Positions 23,085 to 34,239 of a stretch of 64,000 nucleotides of DNA are shown here, in pieces. The notes below the pieces were generated by a model. The model did no database searches. It was not told the DNA's origin and saw only the letters and a list, made by a program, of their open reading frames with translations. Position 1 is the stretch's first letter. Every line of letters starts with the position of its first letter. Origin of the DNA: Simmondsia chinensis (taxonomy: Eukaryota; Streptophyta; Magnoliopsida; Caryophyllales; Simmondsiaceae); the NCBI GenBank assembly GCA_018398585.1, contig JAGTTD010000013.1, positions 31,575,131 to 31,639,130 on the forward strand. The letters run 5' to 3'. The position numbers were made by a program, and so were the translations under genes.

Positions 23085-23420
23085 AGTGTGTTATGTGTTG
23101 ACACGAGCTTATCTAACCTATTTGTATGAGTCAACACATGTTGAATCAACTATATCTTGGCCCGTGCACGACATGTTAGTACTGATCAACCTTGTATTGC
23201 ATCGATTATAGGTGGAGAGCATGGATCAGTTCAAGTCGACTTAGAGTAAAAGTAAAATCCAACACATTATTCTCTCGGTCTATATTGGCTCAACTCGTTC
23301 ATCTAACATGTGATTAGACCTACCAAAAAGCGTTGGTCATTAACGTATTAGGTTGGTTTATTCACAAGTGGGCTTGAGTCAACCTCACCCAAGTCAGGAG
23401 GAACAACAATCCAATATGTT
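23085..23420. repeat. GTGTTGACACG-type dispersed repeat
   Basis: TTATGTGTTGACACGAGC, AACACATGTTGAATC and GTTGGTCATTAACG words, related by composition to 11575-12180. Borders unclear. Confidence 0.3.
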
Positions 23421-23424
23421 GGCC

Positions 23425-23462
23425 ACATGCTTGAGGCACTGGGTTTTTTGTTGTTGTTGGGT
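23425..23462 (+). mobile_element. RTE/SINE tail remnant
   Basis: Only the extreme 3' end is left: GCTTGAGGCACTGGGTTTTT followed by TTGTTGTTGTTGGG. Confidence 0.6.
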
Positions 23463-23629
23463 TAAATGTGTTGCACAAAAGGGCTAATTTTTTTTTTTTT
23501 TTTTAACTATTAATAATAAAATCCTAACACATTGTTGTTCTGATCTAAATGGACTCAACTCATTTATCTAACAAGTCGGTCCATCAACCCTATCGGATAT
23601 CCATCCAACTTGATCCATTTATAACGAAT

Positions 23630-24036
23630 TTGGATGGTAATAAATGTGTTTTGGGTCAGGCTGGATTTCGATGACATCAAATCCAACCCATAATTATATT
23701 AAGTGTATAAGAATTATTGGTTAAAAGTTTTTTAAATAATTGTTTGATATTATATTATTAGAATTATACATATTAAATGAAAAAAAAAGAAAGACGTAAT
23801 AGTTAATCCAAATATTGACTTTTAAGCTACAAGTATTACATTATTGATATATATATATTAATAATAGAATTATAATATTATAATTTTTTCTAGGGTTTAA
23901 ATGGGTTATGAATTTGGGTTGAATTTTTATAGAATATATAAGTTTTTCCTAAATTCGGGTTGGATTGTGTTTCTTTGGGGTTGGATCTAAATGGAGGAAA
24001 ACCCGACCCAAATCCGACCTATTACCATTCCTAACC
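23630..24036. mobile_element. MITE with GGATGGTAATA ends
   Basis: The left end GGATGGTAATAAATG...TTTTGGGTC is inverted at the right (GACCCAAATCCGACCTATTA, then CCATTCC). The interior is AT-rich, no ORF. Confidence 0.55.
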
Positions 24037-24162
24037 CCAACTGAGGCAGGACAAACCGTGATCCAATCCATTGCCCACATGCTAGTAACAACATTTACCT
24101 CATATTGGGTTAAACGAGTAGCAAAAAAGGCCTACCTTTTTTTTTTACTATTATTGTGTTAC

Positions 24163-24400
24163 AACAACAACAACATATTTAGTACTTCAAAGATTCCCGC
24201 ATAAACAAGGTTTGGGAGGGGTGGTTGTACGCAGCCTTACCCCTTTAAGGTGTAACTCTGGCGAGAGGCTGTTTCCGAGGACCCCCAGCATGACAGGTTT
24301 GGCAACACAAAGACTTTCCAGGAGGTCTCTCATTCTGATACTACTCTCATCCAAATATACTTCATTTTAAAATTTTAATAGGATTCAGTGTCTTACTCCT
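24163..24400 (-). mobile_element. 5S-headed SINE, full length, intact-5S-end subfamily
   Basis: On the minus strand: GACACTGAATCCTATTAAAA, ATGAGAGTAGTATCAGAATG, GAGACCTCCTGGAAAGTC and TTTGTGTTGCC, then GCTGGGGGTCCTCGGAAAC and the tail ending in (TTG)n. It carries the same junction type as 20404-20646. Confidence 0.85.
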
Positions 24401-24593
24401 CGATAAATAAACCCTTATTATTGTCTTACAATTGCAATAATGTAACCACAAAGTAAACTATTGGAGACATTACATGATGAGTAAAGATTATTTCTTAGTT
24501 GGAAAGTACAAAAAGACAAGTAAGTCTTGTTTGAAGAAGGACGTACATATTTAGCACGCTTTGACGTTTTAGATTCATAATTTTTTAAAATAA

Positions 24594-25101
24594 GGATAAA
24601 TTACAGAAAATTTTTCTATCTTTTACTTTAAAAATACAAATTTTTTCTCACAATAAATGCACTTACAAAATTTTTTTTCTTTTAAAAATTTATCACTTAA
24701 CCCTCATGTAATTTATTTTTGACCATTTTATCCCTAATATTTAATTTTATTTTTAGAAAAGTATTTTATATTATTAGATAAAAAATAAATATTTTATATT
24801 GTTAGCAAAAAAAATAAAGAAAATTTTTTATATTTATAAAAATATAATTATTTTAATTAATTATAATAATATTATATAAGTTCAGAAGATAAAAAATATT
24901 TTTAAAATTTTTATAAAAAATATTATAAGATAAAATATAATTTTTTTTGTTGAGAGGCAAAATGGCAAAAAAAAAAAAAAAGTTATTTGGGGATAAAGTG
25001 AAAAATTTTTAAAAGTTAGGAGGTTTAGTGAGTGATTTTATTTGTGAGGGAGGTTTTTTGTTATTGAAGCAAAAATCAGAATAATTTTTTATAATTTATT
25101 C
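24594..25101. mobile_element. MITE with ~100-bp inverted arms and 9-bp TSD
   Basis: GGATAAATTACAGAAAATTT at the left is inverted at the right (TTTTTATAATTTATTC). The 9-bp direct repeat TTAAAATAA lies at 24585-24593 and 25102-25110, pointing to the Mutator superfamily. The element at 30686-31120 is the same family in opposite orientation. Confidence 0.82.
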
Positions 25102-25107
25102 TTAAAA

Positions 25108-25160
25108 TAATAATAAATTTAGTGCCTGAAAGGCTCATACTTGTGCAGATCTGAAAGGGA
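25108..25160 (-). mobile_element. RTE/SINE tail remnant
   Basis: AATTTAGTGCCTGAAAGGCT and GTGCAGATCTGAAAGGG are the last ~50 bp of the tail in reverse. It abuts the MITE's right target repeat. Confidence 0.5.
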
Positions 25161-25369
25161 AAGAATTTGGGAGGACTTTTCAAGTTTCAACTTTCTTTTT
25201 CTTCCTTTGGTTTTTTAAACTGTTTAAAAAAATTTTAAACCGTTCAAAAAAATAAAGGAAGAGAGAGAAAGTTGAACTTGAAAAGTAATCTTGAATAGGG
25301 ACATGATTCTTGGGAGGAGAAAGTGTCTTAACATCAATGAAACTACCGCCAACTATAATATAAAAAACT

Positions 25370-26000
25370 TGAGTTATTTACGCTAAATGTCATTGTATTA
25401 TGTCTATTGTGTCAATTTAGCCCTTGATTATTATCATCATCATACCCAATGTCACAAGAGCTCCCGCTTGCGTAGGGTCTGGGAGGGGTAGGATGTACGC
25501 AGCCTTACCCTATTAGGGTGAGACCCTGACGAGAGACTATTTAAAAGGACTCAACAATTTGCTAATTTTGATGGCTATTTATCCTTGTTCGCTTTTCCGT
25601 TAACATTGCCAAGTGTTGTCTAGTTCATTTTTCGTCATCCGGTAGTTTAAAAACGCAAGCTTGTTCTTAGAATAAGAAAACTAGACTTCACACTAAAATT
25701 TAATTGTGAATTTAGTCCTTAACTTCAATTTAGTCCCTGAACAATTCAAAATGTGTCAATTTATAGTCCTTAGAGATATTTTATGTTACGATTTTAATAA
25801 AAATTTTAATAGTTCGACTACGAATTGGGTTAAATTAAGTAAATAGATTATTGTTTGCATCTAATATAATTTTGCTATTCAAAATTACGATATTAACTTA
25901 ACTTAAATTTGAACAAAGGATTAAATTGACATAATTAAAAGTACAAGGACTAAATTGACATAATGGATAAAGTACAGGGACCTCTGACATAAATAACCCT
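25370..26000. mobile_element. MITE (AATTTAGTCCC family) with a nested tail insertion
   Basis: The ends GAGTTATTTACGCTAAATGT and, in reverse, GGGTTATTTATGTCAGAGGT are inverted over about 50 bp, continuing TGTCAATTTAG(T/C)CC. Related elements are at 34240-34605, 60448-60780 and perhaps 40480-40815. It is interrupted by 25438-25550. Confidence 0.65.
25438..25550 (-). mobile_element. Headless RTE/SINE tail nested in a MITE
   Basis: On the minus strand: GTCTCACCCTAATAGGG hairpin form, GCTGCGTACATCC, CCCAGACCCTACGC, AGCTCTTGTGACATTGGGTA, then (ATG)n in place of (TTG)n. Confidence 0.75.
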
Positions 26001-26049
26001 TATTATTCTATATGGTGGAGTAAATATTATAAATAGAGCTGATCAAGAC

Positions 26050-26240
26050 TTCAATTTTTTTCCAATAATTAGAGAAAAAGTTCTCAGTACAAGTTGACGC
26101 ATCCACCGAATTGGAGCCTGAGAAAGCCAGCATGAGTAAGAAAAAAGCAAAACGAAACAGAAGTCCCTCAAATCCATAGACGCCTATAAACACACCTACA
26201 CCAACTTCCGGGATAAAACACCTAGAGGGACACACCTATC
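26050..26240 (-). mobile_element. L1-type 3' tail, minus orientation
   Basis: CCAATAATTAGAGAAAAAG begins the tail in reverse. CGCATCCACCGAATTGGAGC and the A-rich AAAGCAAAACGAAACAG follow, matching 17735-17900 closely (CGCACCCATTGAAGTGGAGC). Confidence 0.45.
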
Positions 26241-26744
26241 TAAGCTAAGCAAGAACCCTTAAACATGAAAAACAAGCACCGTTGATAAAAAAATAGGCCT
26301 TCATCTCAAACGTCAAGACTTTAGTTATTTCAATCTCCCAATTTGTCAAAACTCCCTTATAAAATTTAGTTATATTATCAGTTAATTTTAATGCACAATA
26401 TGACTTATAAGTCAAAATAACAACATGTAAAACGTAAAGGACTTATATATTAGCTAATAGAATAACAAAATGCAGATAATTTGGTACATGCTTAAATTGT
26501 TTAACACTTAAACCAATTTGGTGCATGCATAAATTGTTTAACACTTAAACCAATAATCAAACTTAATTTAAGTCCCTAGATACTCGCAACTGCATTGACT
26601 ACATAAAATAAGATTAATTAGTCAATAAGTTGATGAATGAAGAAAGGAGTACTTAATGTCAAACTTGTGGGACACCTCCTATGATGTTTATGCCTTGTGT
26701 TGTAAGGAATACCCTTTTTAATCAGAAAATGAAATAAGTTTTTA

Positions 26745-26925
26745 TTTTTTTATTTTTTTTCCTAACGAGGAACTCGATTACCCTGTAAACCACAGCCCAT
26801 GCGGCTACCCACACACTACAAGAGCCAGTTAAGTCAAGGAGAGATTCAAGGACAGACCTTTTGGCCTAAAGTAATGTCCTAGCCCCTCAATTGCCTCCAA
26901 ATATTAAGGCAAGGCCTTAGTGGGT
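26745..26925 (-). mobile_element. tRNA-derived SINE with 17-bp TSD
   Basis: Reverse strand: AGGCCTTGCCTTAATATTTG, TTTAGGCCAAAAGGTCTG, GACTTAACTGG, GGTTTACAGGGTAA, then A-rich. Target duplications AATGAAATAAGTTTTTA at 26728-26744 and 26926-26942 are identical. Confidence 0.82.
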
Positions 26926-27054
26926 AATGAAATAAGTTTTTAGATAACATAACTTTTGCATTTTTATTCATAAAATAGCACGTAAAAAATTAATATTTTC
27001 AAAATAGTATGCTTTCACCATCCTCTTTATATAAGAATAAAAACAATAAGAAAA

Positions 27055-27110
27055 AGAAGCCCGGTGTTATAAGGGCTTCCGCTAATGCAAGGTCTGGAAG
27101 GGGGTACCAA
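27055..27110 (-). mobile_element. RTE/SINE tail remnant
   Basis: CCGGTGTTATAAGGGCTTCC and GCAAGGTCTGGAAGGG are the terminal ~55 bp of the tail in reverse. Confidence 0.55.
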
Positions 27111-28256
27111 TTCAGGGAACTACCCAAAAGAGAGATTATGTCTGGACTTTATATGACAATAAGAATACAAAAATATGCCATTTTGATGAATGATCCCGAA
27201 AGAAGGGTGCTAATCATATATATGAGGGCATAAAAGTTTCGATCTGAAATCTCAACCGTTCAAACAAAATGTCTAGAATAGCTCCAAATAGTGCTAGAAG
27301 TGACTTGGGACCTTTCGAATTCTAGAAGCTTCTAAATTATAAAAGACTTAATCTAGCACATGTTTAAATTTCCATATAATTTACGTAATTAGTATTTATA
27401 TTCTAAAAAAAAAATATATATATATATATATATCCGCTTTGAGCCTTAAAGGAACAACAGAAAAGGCCTCCCTAACATATACACCACACACGTTACCATT
27501 TTAAAGTTTGTGTACAGCCTAAAAGTACTCAATATGCATGAAGCTTTATGCTATTGTTTATTATGTTTGTATAATGGGTGCACATAGAAACACGTAACAA
27601 ACAATAATTTTTTTAGTAACTATCCATATTCATTCAATATTTTAACAAAAAAAATAATTAATTGAATGTCCATATAATTCATGGTCTAAGCATTAATTTG
27701 GTCAGGACTATAAATTAGAGTAAGGGGAAAAAAGTTCAGAGAGGTGGCACAAGAAATCCTAGGCGTATCAAAAGGTAGGCCACCAAACAACAGAGAGACC
27801 TGCTGGTGGTATAGGGAGGTCCAGGAGAAGATTAAGATGAAACAAAACTGCTTCAAGGAGTGGGATTGAAGTGGAGATGAAAACAAGAGATAACAATATA
27901 AACAGGCTAAGAAGGAAACAAGGATAGCAGTAAGAGACGCATAGTCTAAAGCCATTGAGGAGTTGTATAAAAGGCTGGATACAGATGAGGGGGCTATGGA
28001 CCTCTATAGAATTGCAAAGGCAAGAGAAAGGAGGACTAGAGACCTGAATCAAGTAAGGTGCATAAAGGGGACAGCTGGACAAGTGCTCGTGGATGAGCAA
28101 CAAATTAAAGCTAGGTAAAAATCCTACTTCCACGACCTTTTCAATGAGAAGGGAGATACAGTTGCACCCCCAGAAGTATTAAAGGCACCAGCAGAGCATG
28201 AGTCCCACGATTACTGCACCAGAATTAGACCCGATGAAGTTAGGGAAGCATTGAAG

Positions 28257-29485
28257 AAGATGGGTAGAGGTAAAGCAGTCGGTCCTGATGGAATACCCGT
28301 TGAGGCATGAAAATGTACTGGAGAAGCGGGTATCAGATGGTTGATTAAATTATTCAACAAAATTCTCCAAGGAAAAAAGATGCCTGATGAATGGCGGAAG
28401 AGCACACTAGTCCCCGTTTATAAGAACAAAGGCAACATTCAGAGTTGTGCCAACTACAGAGAAATCAAACTAATGAGCCACACTCTGAAGCTTTGGGAGC
28501 GGGTCATAGAAGGAAGGCTTCACCATCAAGCAGGAGTCTCAGAGAACCAATTGGATTTATGCCAGGCAGATTAACGGTAGAAGCCATCCATCGTCTGAGA
28601 AGGTCCATAGTGTACTACAGAGATAGACAAAAGGACCTTCATATGGTTTTCATTGATTTGGAGAAGGCATGTAATAGAGTACCGAGAGAGGTTCTATGAA
28701 GGGTCCTGGAGAGGAAAGGCATCCACGAGTCCTACATACGAGTCATGAAGGACATGTACGAAGACGCTCAAACTAGTGTGCGCACTATGGAAGGAGAGAC
28801 ATACGCTTTTCCCATTACAGTAGGGGTCCACCAAGGATCAGCCTTGAGTCCCTTTCTGTTCATTTTGGTGATAGACGAGCTCACTAGGCACGTCCAAGGG
28901 GATGTACCTTGGTGAATGCTTTTCATGGACGATATAGTCCTAGTGGGAGAGTCTAGAGTGAAGGTGCATGAGAAACTAGAATTTTGGAGGATGGCCTTAA
29001 AATCGCAAGGTCTAAGGCTCAGTTGATCTAAGTCAGAATATACGAAACTCAAGTTCAGCTCCTCTAGCATGCCAAGCGCAGCAGTCGTACAGATTGGATC
29101 AGAACACATACCTCATAAAGCATGCTTTAAATACCTGGGTTCCATGGTACAAAAAGATAGTAAAGTGGACGCAGATGTCAACAACAGGATTAAAGTGGGC
29201 TGGCATAAATGGAGAATGGCCTCCGCGATATTGTGTGATAGGAAGTTCCCGCTAAAATTAAAGGATAAATACTATAAGACGGTAGTGAGGCCAGCTATGT
29301 TATACAGAGCCGAGTGCTGGCTAGTAAAGTATCATCAAACACCAAAGATGAGGATGGCGGAGATGAGGATGCTGAAGTGGATGTATGGACACACAGGGAG
29401 GGACATGATCAGAAATGATGTAACAAGAAGTAAATTAGGCATCGCCCTAATAGAAGATAAGTTGAGGGAGCAACGACTACGGTAG
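28257..29485 (+). pseudogene. RTE reverse transcriptase ORF remnant
   Basis: This is the core RT of the LINE above. Open pieces are 28341-28574, 28445-28699 (frame change near 28550) and 29069-29485. In-frame stops occur, for example after VPREVL (28700) and GDVPW (28914). The catalytic-site segment reads LFMDDIVLV, with Met replacing Ala before the two Asp. It is certainly inactive. RT would copy LINE RNA at a nicked target. Confidence 0.8.
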
Positions 29486-30315
29486 TTTGGGCATGTTAGA
29501 AGGAGACCCACCGCTGCACCTGTCAGGCAATGCGAACAACTCCACATAACATGCGGGAAGAGAGAGAGAGGACGGCCAAAGAAGAGCAGGATGGAGACAA
29601 TTTGACAGGATCTCACCTATCTCAACCTAAATGATGAGATGGCTCTAGACAGAGCTCTGTTGAGGACTAGAATATGTGTATCCGATGTACCGGGGTAGGA
29701 GCATCCGACAACTCGTAAGCTTAATCTAGTGCCACAACGGTGCTTGTATGTCTGTTTGTGTATCGAAAATTTGGGCATATTGACTAGTGCTTCCAGGGGC
29801 GGTCATCTGGGATGTCATAAGAGGCATAGTGGGGCATGGCCTTGATAGCGGAAAAAATAGAGCAATGTTTGTAGTGGTTCAGGCATGTTAAGAGGAGACG
29901 AACCACTGCTCCAGTCAGGAGATTGGATCAGCTCCATAGCACGCCAGGCAGGAGAGGATGAAGCAGGCTAAAGAAGGGCAGATCACAGTCAATACGGCAG
30001 GACCTCACCCACCATAACCTACGGGAGGAGATGGCCTTAGATAGAGCTCGGTAGGGGTAGCAGATGTAGTGGCCGTATACTGCTACTTATTCCGCTTTAC
30101 TAGTGTATAGGACCTATTATGCTGCACCTATCTGCTTATCTGTTTACTAGCTATTTACGTACTTATTTTGCTTGCCTTGTGGTGCATGTTATTGCCTTGA
30201 AGTCTTATCTAGGGCGTTATACTTAGTATTACTCACTCTATGCTATGTCTTGCTTTAATGCATTGCTGCCCTATTGCTCACAGGTTACCATGATACGATG
30301 GCGACATATCTTTCA

Positions 30316-30452
30316 GGTTGGAAGTTCTCGGAAACAACCGCTCTTCAGGTTAACACCCTGAAGGGGGAAGACTGTGTACATGTACCCCCCAGACCTCGCT
30401 TTTGCAGGAGCTCTTGAAGCACTGGGATTGCCGTTGTCGTTGTCATTGTAGA
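30316..30452 (+). repeat. 3' tail domain of the first RTE LINE (shared with SINEs)
   Basis: It contains the hairpin CTTCAGGTTAACACCCTGAA, GTACCCCCCAGACC, GCAGGAGCTCTTGAAGC, ACTGGG and a (TTG)n-like end. It lies directly downstream of LINE 3' UTR, so the tail belongs to the LINE. Confidence 0.85.
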
Positions 30453-30685
30453 GTAGAATTCAATATTGAATGTATCTCAAGAAATGAACAAAAAAAGAAA
30501 AGAGAGAAACGGGTAATTCAGGTGGATATGGCTTCAGTTAGGAAATTGTTGTTAGGGGTCCCACACGCAACCATCTCTCTCCCAACGCCACACTTATTCA
30601 CTTGTAATGGTAGGGGCTCGGTCGGCGCTCCTTCCCTATTCTCCCTCCTCCACGTGTTCTTCACATTCTTTTACATATTATTATG

Positions 30686-31120
30686 GGTAAATTACATAAA
30701 ACTCTCCTAATTTATGCTTTAATAACAAAAAATTTCCTCACTAATAAAATCATTCACTAAACCCACTAACTTTTGAAAATTTTTTACTTTGCCCCCAAAT
30801 AACTTTTTTTTGACTATTTTACCCCTCAACAAAAAAAATATACATTTTATCTCAGAATATTTTTTTCTGAAAATTTTAAAAATACTTTTTATCTTTTAAA
30901 CTTATATAAAAATATAAAATATTTAATTTTTATCTAATAATATAAAACTCTTTTCTAAAAATAAAATTAAACATTAAGGGCAAAACGGTCAAAAATAAGT
31001 TGCATGGTGTTAAGTAATAAATTTTTAAAAGTGAGGGAGTTTTGTGAGTGTTTTTATTTGTGAGAGGAGTTTTCTATTTTTGAAGCAAAAGACAGAAAGA
31101 TTTTCTGTAATTTACCTTAT
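30686..31120. mobile_element. MITE, same family as 24594-25101, inverted
   Basis: GGGTAAATTACATAAAACTC at the left is inverted at the right (GATTTTCTGTAATTTACC). Direct repeats TATTATTATG at 30676-30685 and 31121-31130 fit a 9-10-bp duplication. The internal sequence aligns with the reverse complement of 24594-25101. Confidence 0.8.
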
Positions 31121-31235
31121 TATTATTATGTTGCCTCCTCTCTAAAAGTTTTTTTGTCTTTTAACTCAAAATATTTTTGAACAGAACTCAAAATGTTTAT
31201 GTCATATGCTCTTTATTTTGTATAATAAAAAAAAG

Positions 31236-32445
31236 AAAAACATTTCATAAAGCTATCTTTTTTTCAGTGCGGTTCCAAAAAAATACCTTACTTTTTCGTT
31301 TTTGTGAGAAACCACCTTATTTTTGCAAAAAATTTACAATGTCACACCGTATGATAATTTTTGTTAGATCCGTTAATTCAAATGCTGCGTACTGGGCTTC
31401 TTTTGACCAAAACAACATCTTTAGGCACTATTAATTCAACAACATTTATCAAATAACGATTGTACCCTTGGCTTGAAAAAATTCACTCCATAGACTTTCA
31501 ATTTCATAGAATAGTCCCCTAAACCTATGCAATTAAATATAATATACCTCATACACTATTAATTTAACCCTTAAACTTTGTTATTACACACAACTTACCC
31601 TCAAACTTTGCTACTAAACATAATACACTCATTAGATATTAATAAATTTTTTTAAAAAAAAGTACGAAATGAAAAAAAGTGAAACAAATTATGAAAAAAA
31701 AAAAAATTTTGTATAGAGTTTAAAAAATATAATAATATTTTTTGACTTTGGTTTATCAACTTTTTTTTAAAATTATTTTTTCAAATTTTTGAATTTTTTT
31801 ATTATTTTTAATATTAAATTTATTAATCTAATTTTGAAAATTATATTTTATCATATATTAATTTTTATGAAAATTGTAAAAAATATTTATTATCTTCTAA
31901 ATTTATAATGTTATTATTATAATTAATTAAAATATTATTTTACGTAAATATTAGAAATTAATTTTATATTTTTCATAAAAATATAAAGCTCATAACTTTT
32001 ACCTAAAAATAAAAAATTTCTATCTTTTCCATAAAAGTAGAAATTTTAGTTTGATACATTTTTTAACTTTAAATTTATTAATCTAATTTTTTGAAGTAAA
32101 AAAATGCTATTATATTTTTTTCTAAATTTTTTCAAAACTTTTTTATAATTTTTAAAAAATTTTAATTTCAAATCTGAATTTTTGTATTTTTTTGAATTTT
32201 GTATATTTTTAATTTCAAAGGATATAATGGTAATTTGATAAATTTGTTGAATTAATAATGTCTAAACATGTCGTTTTTGTCAAAAGAAACCCAATACGCA
32301 GCACTTAACGGAGCTAACGGAAACTATCATAAGGTGTGATATTGCAAATTTTTTGCAAAAGTAAGGTGGTTTCCTACAAAAATAAAAAGTTAAGGCAGTT
32401 TTATGTGACCGCACTGAAAATTAAGGTGATTTTATAAAAATGTTG
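31236..32445. mobile_element. DNA element with ~200-bp terminal inverted repeats
   Basis: The left arm (TCAGTGCGGTTCC, GAGAAACCACCTTATTTTTG, TACTGGGCTTCTTTTGACC, TTAATTCAACAA) is matched inverted at 32210-32445 (GACCGCACTGA, CAAAAGTAAGGTGGTTTCC, GTCAAAAGAAACCCAATAC). The core is almost pure A/T without an ORF. Length and arms suit a MULE or similar; no clear target duplication was found. Confidence 0.75.
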
Positions 32446-32943
32446 TTTAAACAAAAGCATTGATGAGCAAAATTGACACAAAAAGAAATATATTGAGATG
32501 CGAAAAAAATGAAGAAAATTTACAACAGGAAAAAATAATTTTAAAAAGGAAATATTATTATTTTCATAGAAAAACTTTAAGATATAAGAGAATTTTTAAA
32601 TAAAATGACATAATATATTTTGGTGTTATGAATATAGTTATTTTCCTAAACAAATAATTATCATAAAAATTTAAAATTTTTCAAAATATAAACACCGTTC
32701 GTGCATCACACGGGAACCCACTACTTAAGGATCAGTTCGATCAAATTGTGAAATAACTTTTTTTTCCTTTTAAAATTTTTTTTTTTTTTACAAACTTATC
32801 AATAAAAAGTGTTTCCAGCACAATATTCTCTTGTTTGAAAATTTTGTAGATTTTTCTCCTATTTCTTTTTAAATCACACTCATTGTTTTTTCTATTTCTG
32901 GTTAAAATAAAAAAAAATCTAAAAAGTAGTACTTTTTTTCTAA

Positions 32944-33003
32944 AGCAACAACAGCAACTAACGCAGTGCCTGAAGAGCTCCCGTTCACGCAGAATCTGAA
33001 AGT
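32944..33003 (-). mobile_element. RTE/SINE tail remnant
   Basis: GCAACAACAGCAAC, then GCAGTGCCTGAAGAGCTCCC and CACGCAGAATCTGAAAG: the last ~60 bp of the tail in reverse. Confidence 0.6.
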
Positions 33004-33127
33004 ACTTTTTTCTAAAGGATACCCTCAAATCTAAGAACAAAATATTTTTTTTCTCAAAAAGTTTTTCCAATTAGATTGTATTAATATATATATAGTGAAT
33101 TATCTAATGTACACTTAAAGTTGATGA

Positions 33128-33246
33128 TTTTTTTTTTATCCACGGTATTCTCAGGGGGAGGGGGATGCACTAGTGGGGATTCGAACCCCGGTGCCCTCTA
33201 TGACAACTGATAATCCAACCACTAGGCTTTTAACCTTAAGCTCACG
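33128..33246 (-). mobile_element. tRNA-derived SINE, second family
   Basis: Reverse strand: AAGCCTAGTGGTTGGATTAT (A-box-like) and CCGGGGTTCGAATCCCC (perfect B box), then an A-tail. Target duplications CTTAAAGTTGATGA / CTTAAAGCTGACAA lie at 33114-33127 and 33247-33260. It is not a tRNA gene: no cloverleaf closes. Confidence 0.75.
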
Positions 33247-33535
33247 CTTAAAGCTGACAATAAAAATTAACTATTTGTTCCGGAATAACAATTTAGACAC
33301 TAGAAAAAATCTTATGCAACATCTGAAGATGAGAAAGAAATACAAGAGAACAATATTTTATAATTAAATTTAAAGCTATATAAAGTGATTATATGCAGAC
33401 TAAAATACCAATTAGGCTATGCTCAGAAAAATAAAACTATCAATTAGGCTATATACATGAAGCATTTACCTAATCTTTTGTAAGACTATGACATTAATGT
33501 AATTTGGCGACGTCGGTTCCACTCTCTAAAAATGC

Positions 33536-33672
33536 CTATCAAGCTAGGGGTCCTCAGAAACAACTTCTCGATAAGGTATCACCCTGAAGGGTTAAAGTTG
33601 CGTATATCCTACCCCTCCTAGACCTTACTTATGCGGGAGTGCTTGAGGAACTGGGCATGTTATTGTTGTTAT
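33536..33672 (+). mobile_element. Headless RTE/SINE tail
   Basis: CTAGGGGTCCTCAGAAACAA, ATCACCCTGAAGGG, GTTGCGTATATCC, GCGGGAGTGCTTGAGG, ACTGGGCATGTTATTGTTG. Confidence 0.75.
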
Positions 33673-33939
33673 TGGTTCAACTCTCGAAAAATGAGATGTC
33701 GCTCTACGACAATTTACCTTTTATACCCTTAAATTCCGTTGAGGAGTTGCGGGAGGTGCGGTAATTATTAAGATTATCCGCCTTTAAGTCAAATGTCTTC
33801 AATTTAAAGCTCATTTGTCATCCTCCAAATAGCCGAGGTTCTTATTGAAGAAAAAAAATAGCATCTTCCTCACTATTATAGGAAGGAAAAAAAAAAAACT
33901 CCTAGAGGAGATTAATTAAGGAATTAATTCGGGCTTCGT

Positions 33940-34090
33940 TGCTGCTGACAAACTTTTTTAGGTTGGGGATCCTCAAAAACAGCCTCCCTTCAGGGCAGCC
34001 CCTGAAAGGGGGAAGGCTGCATACATCTATCCCCTAGACCCTACTTATGCGAGAGCCCTTTGAGGCACTGGATCGCTGTTGTAGTGTCTG
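33940..34090 (+). mobile_element. Headless RTE/SINE tail with short LINE leader
   Basis: GCTGCTGACAAAC (leader form as at 61056 and 9811), TTAGGTTGGGGATCCTC, CCTGAAAGGGGGAAGGCTGC, GAGGCACTGGATCGCTGTTG. Confidence 0.75.
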
Positions 34091-34239
34091 AAATTTAATA
34101 GAATGACAAAAGTGGAACAAATAACATCAATATTTTCTTTAATAAAATTGTGGAAGATTATGATAGAAGTCCATAAGATAATATATAGAGATATATAATG
34201 TTATGGAAATCTTTAGATCTAAATCAACAGCCTAAATTT

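Larger units (their letters stand above)
27690..30452 (+). mobile_element. RTE-type LINE, 5'-truncated and degenerate
   Basis: Reading across stops and frameshifts gives a non-LTR reverse transcriptase: GKAVGPDGIPVEA (28270), EWRKSTLVPVYKNKG (28390), LKLWERVIEG (28489), KDLHMVFIDLEKA (28632), GVHQGSALSPFLFILV, and MDD where active copies have ADD. The thumb region follows (YKTVVRPAMLY). The endonuclease half is missing. The 3' UTR ends in the tail also seen on the SINEs: TCAGGTTGGAAGTTCTCGGA, hairpin, CTGTGTACATG, GAAGCACTGGGATTG and (TTG-like)n at 30316-30452. A second, diverged copy of the C-terminal region sits at 29844-30064. RTE clade was assigned from the RT motifs; no search was run. 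Confidence 0.85.

Noticed and set aside
33128..33246. Functional tRNA gene (perfect B box GGTTCGAATCC)
   Set aside because: No acceptor stem or anticodon arm closes; it has an A-tail and target duplications, so it is a SINE head.
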